This document shows, piece after piece, positions 63,709-64,000 of a stretch of DNA of 64,000 bases (positions are counted from its first letter, which is position 1; each line of letters starts with the position of its first letter). Below the pieces are notes generated by a model. That model worked only from the letters and a program-made list of their open reading frames with translations. It made no database searches and was not told where the DNA came from. The stretch spans positions 62,001 through 126,000 of the forward strand of contig JAHHIB010000003.1 in the NCBI GenBank assembly GCA_019359075.1. Direction: 5' to 3'. This DNA is from Kalymmatonema hyalinum WJT4-NPBG1 (GTDB lineage Bacteria; Cyanobacteriota; Cyanobacteriia; Cyanobacteriales; Nostocaceae). The position numbers were made by a program, and so were the translations under genes.

Positions 63709-63867
63709 CTATTGTGATAGTTTTGCATAAGCTTTTTTAAGCCAGTATCCTCTAGGTGGCTTTTCAATACCATAAGCCTTACACCATTTTTCGGCAGCTT
63801 TGTCAGATACTCCAAAATCTTTAGCTAGTAGCAATATTAATATGAACCCTCTACTTGGCTGAATCAT
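63709..63867 (-). CDS. 52-residue HTH protein or fragment
   Basis: M-I-Q-P-S-R-G-F, a hydrophobic stretch, then L-A-K-D-F-G-V-S-D-K-A-A-E-K-W-C-K-A-Y-G and P-P-R-G-Y-W. The second half is a helix-turn-helix of the type found at the ends of HNH or homing-type nucleases and small phage-like proteins (V-S-D-x-A-x-x-K-W-C-K). It lies 43 bp from tRNA-Arg and lacks any nuclease part, so it is probably the tail of an integrated element. Confidence 0.5.
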   Translation of the reverse strand: MIQPSRGFILILLLAKDFGVSDKAAEKWCKAYGIEKPPRGYWLKKAYAKLSQ

Positions 63868-63909
63868 CGTACCATTTTAGTAGGCTTAAGGGTTCGTATT
63901 TAGTTATAA

Positions 63910-63982
63910 CGGGCGCGGCAGGACTCGAACCTGCGACCAACGGATTAGAAATCCGTGGCTCTATCCACTGAGCTACGCGCCC
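63910..63982 (-). tRNA. tRNA-Arg (anticodon TCT)
   Basis: On the minus strand, acceptor GGGCGCG/CGCGCCC with G as discriminator, D-arm with AGCTCAGTGGATAGAGC, anticodon loop TTTCTAA in stem ACGGA/TCCGT, T-arm GCAGG-TTCGAGT-CCTGC. CCA is not encoded. Confidence 0.97.
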
Positions 63983-64000
63983 AAACAAAGATAGTGGCTC

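Overview
The window is chromosomal DNA from a filamentous cyanobacterium, most likely of the Nostocales or a close relative. The evidence is a psbX gene beside ycf66, a cyanobacterial-type biotin carboxylase and CcsB, HmpF with the hmp chemotaxis-like operon for pilus-driven motility, a cyanoexosortase A cluster, many GCGATCGC (HIP1) octamers, and dense families of short palindromic and C-rich extragenic repeats. No ribosomal RNA, CRISPR array or intact transposase was seen.

Layout. 0-6.5 kb: hslO, a long membrane-anchored helical-repeat protein, a G+C-rich GNAT acetyltransferase that may be foreign, and uvrB. 6.7-9.1 kb: small genes, including an unrecognised protein built from 19-residue G-x-R-P repeats, a CsbD-like protein, a lipoprotein and a hypothetical protein. 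9.7-13.1 kb: a PEP-CTERM protein, cyanoexosortase A, its associated protein and an HpsJ-like membrane protein. A leader hairpin plus the first codons of the PEP-CTERM gene occur a second time just before the exosortase gene. 13.1-21.9 kb: rpe, a subtilase with an altered catalytic Asp position, a lipoprotein serpin, an AI-2E-type permease, an LCP-family protein and an alpha/beta hydrolase. 23.2-26.6 kb: pyrH-frr and a geranylgeranyl-reductase-family flavoprotein. 26.7-30.2 kb: a caspase-like protease and a degenerate-P-loop STAND-like protein that share the same coiled-coil adaptor, running into the remains of a MoxR ATPase gene, then a CPBP protease. 30.4-44.8 kb: an AbrB-like regulator, sdhB, two TolB-like lipoproteins, ycf66, psbX, YggT, accC, tRNA-Leu, a chorismate lyase-like gene, a DUF3352 protein, ccsB, and a HAD gene bracketed by a duplication of the ccsB tail. 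44.9-64 kb: prolyl oligopeptidase, hmpE-D-C-B, divergent hmpF, tilS, a two-domain M16 peptidase carrying an in-frame extragenic repeat, a small HTH fragment and tRNA-Arg.

How they work together. Three groups read as systems. The exosortase A set would process and anchor the neighbouring PEP-CTERM protein at the cell surface. The hmp genes form a chemotaxis-like pathway (receptor, CheW, CheA, CheY) with the coiled-coil effector HmpF. The caspase plus STAND-like pair resembles the adaptor-coupled conflict or regulated-death modules known from multicellular bacteria. The two observations I consider least explained by known families are the duplicated ribosome-site-masking hairpin of the exosortase locus and the 19-residue repeat protein. 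All functional calls are from reading translations by eye; no database search was possible.
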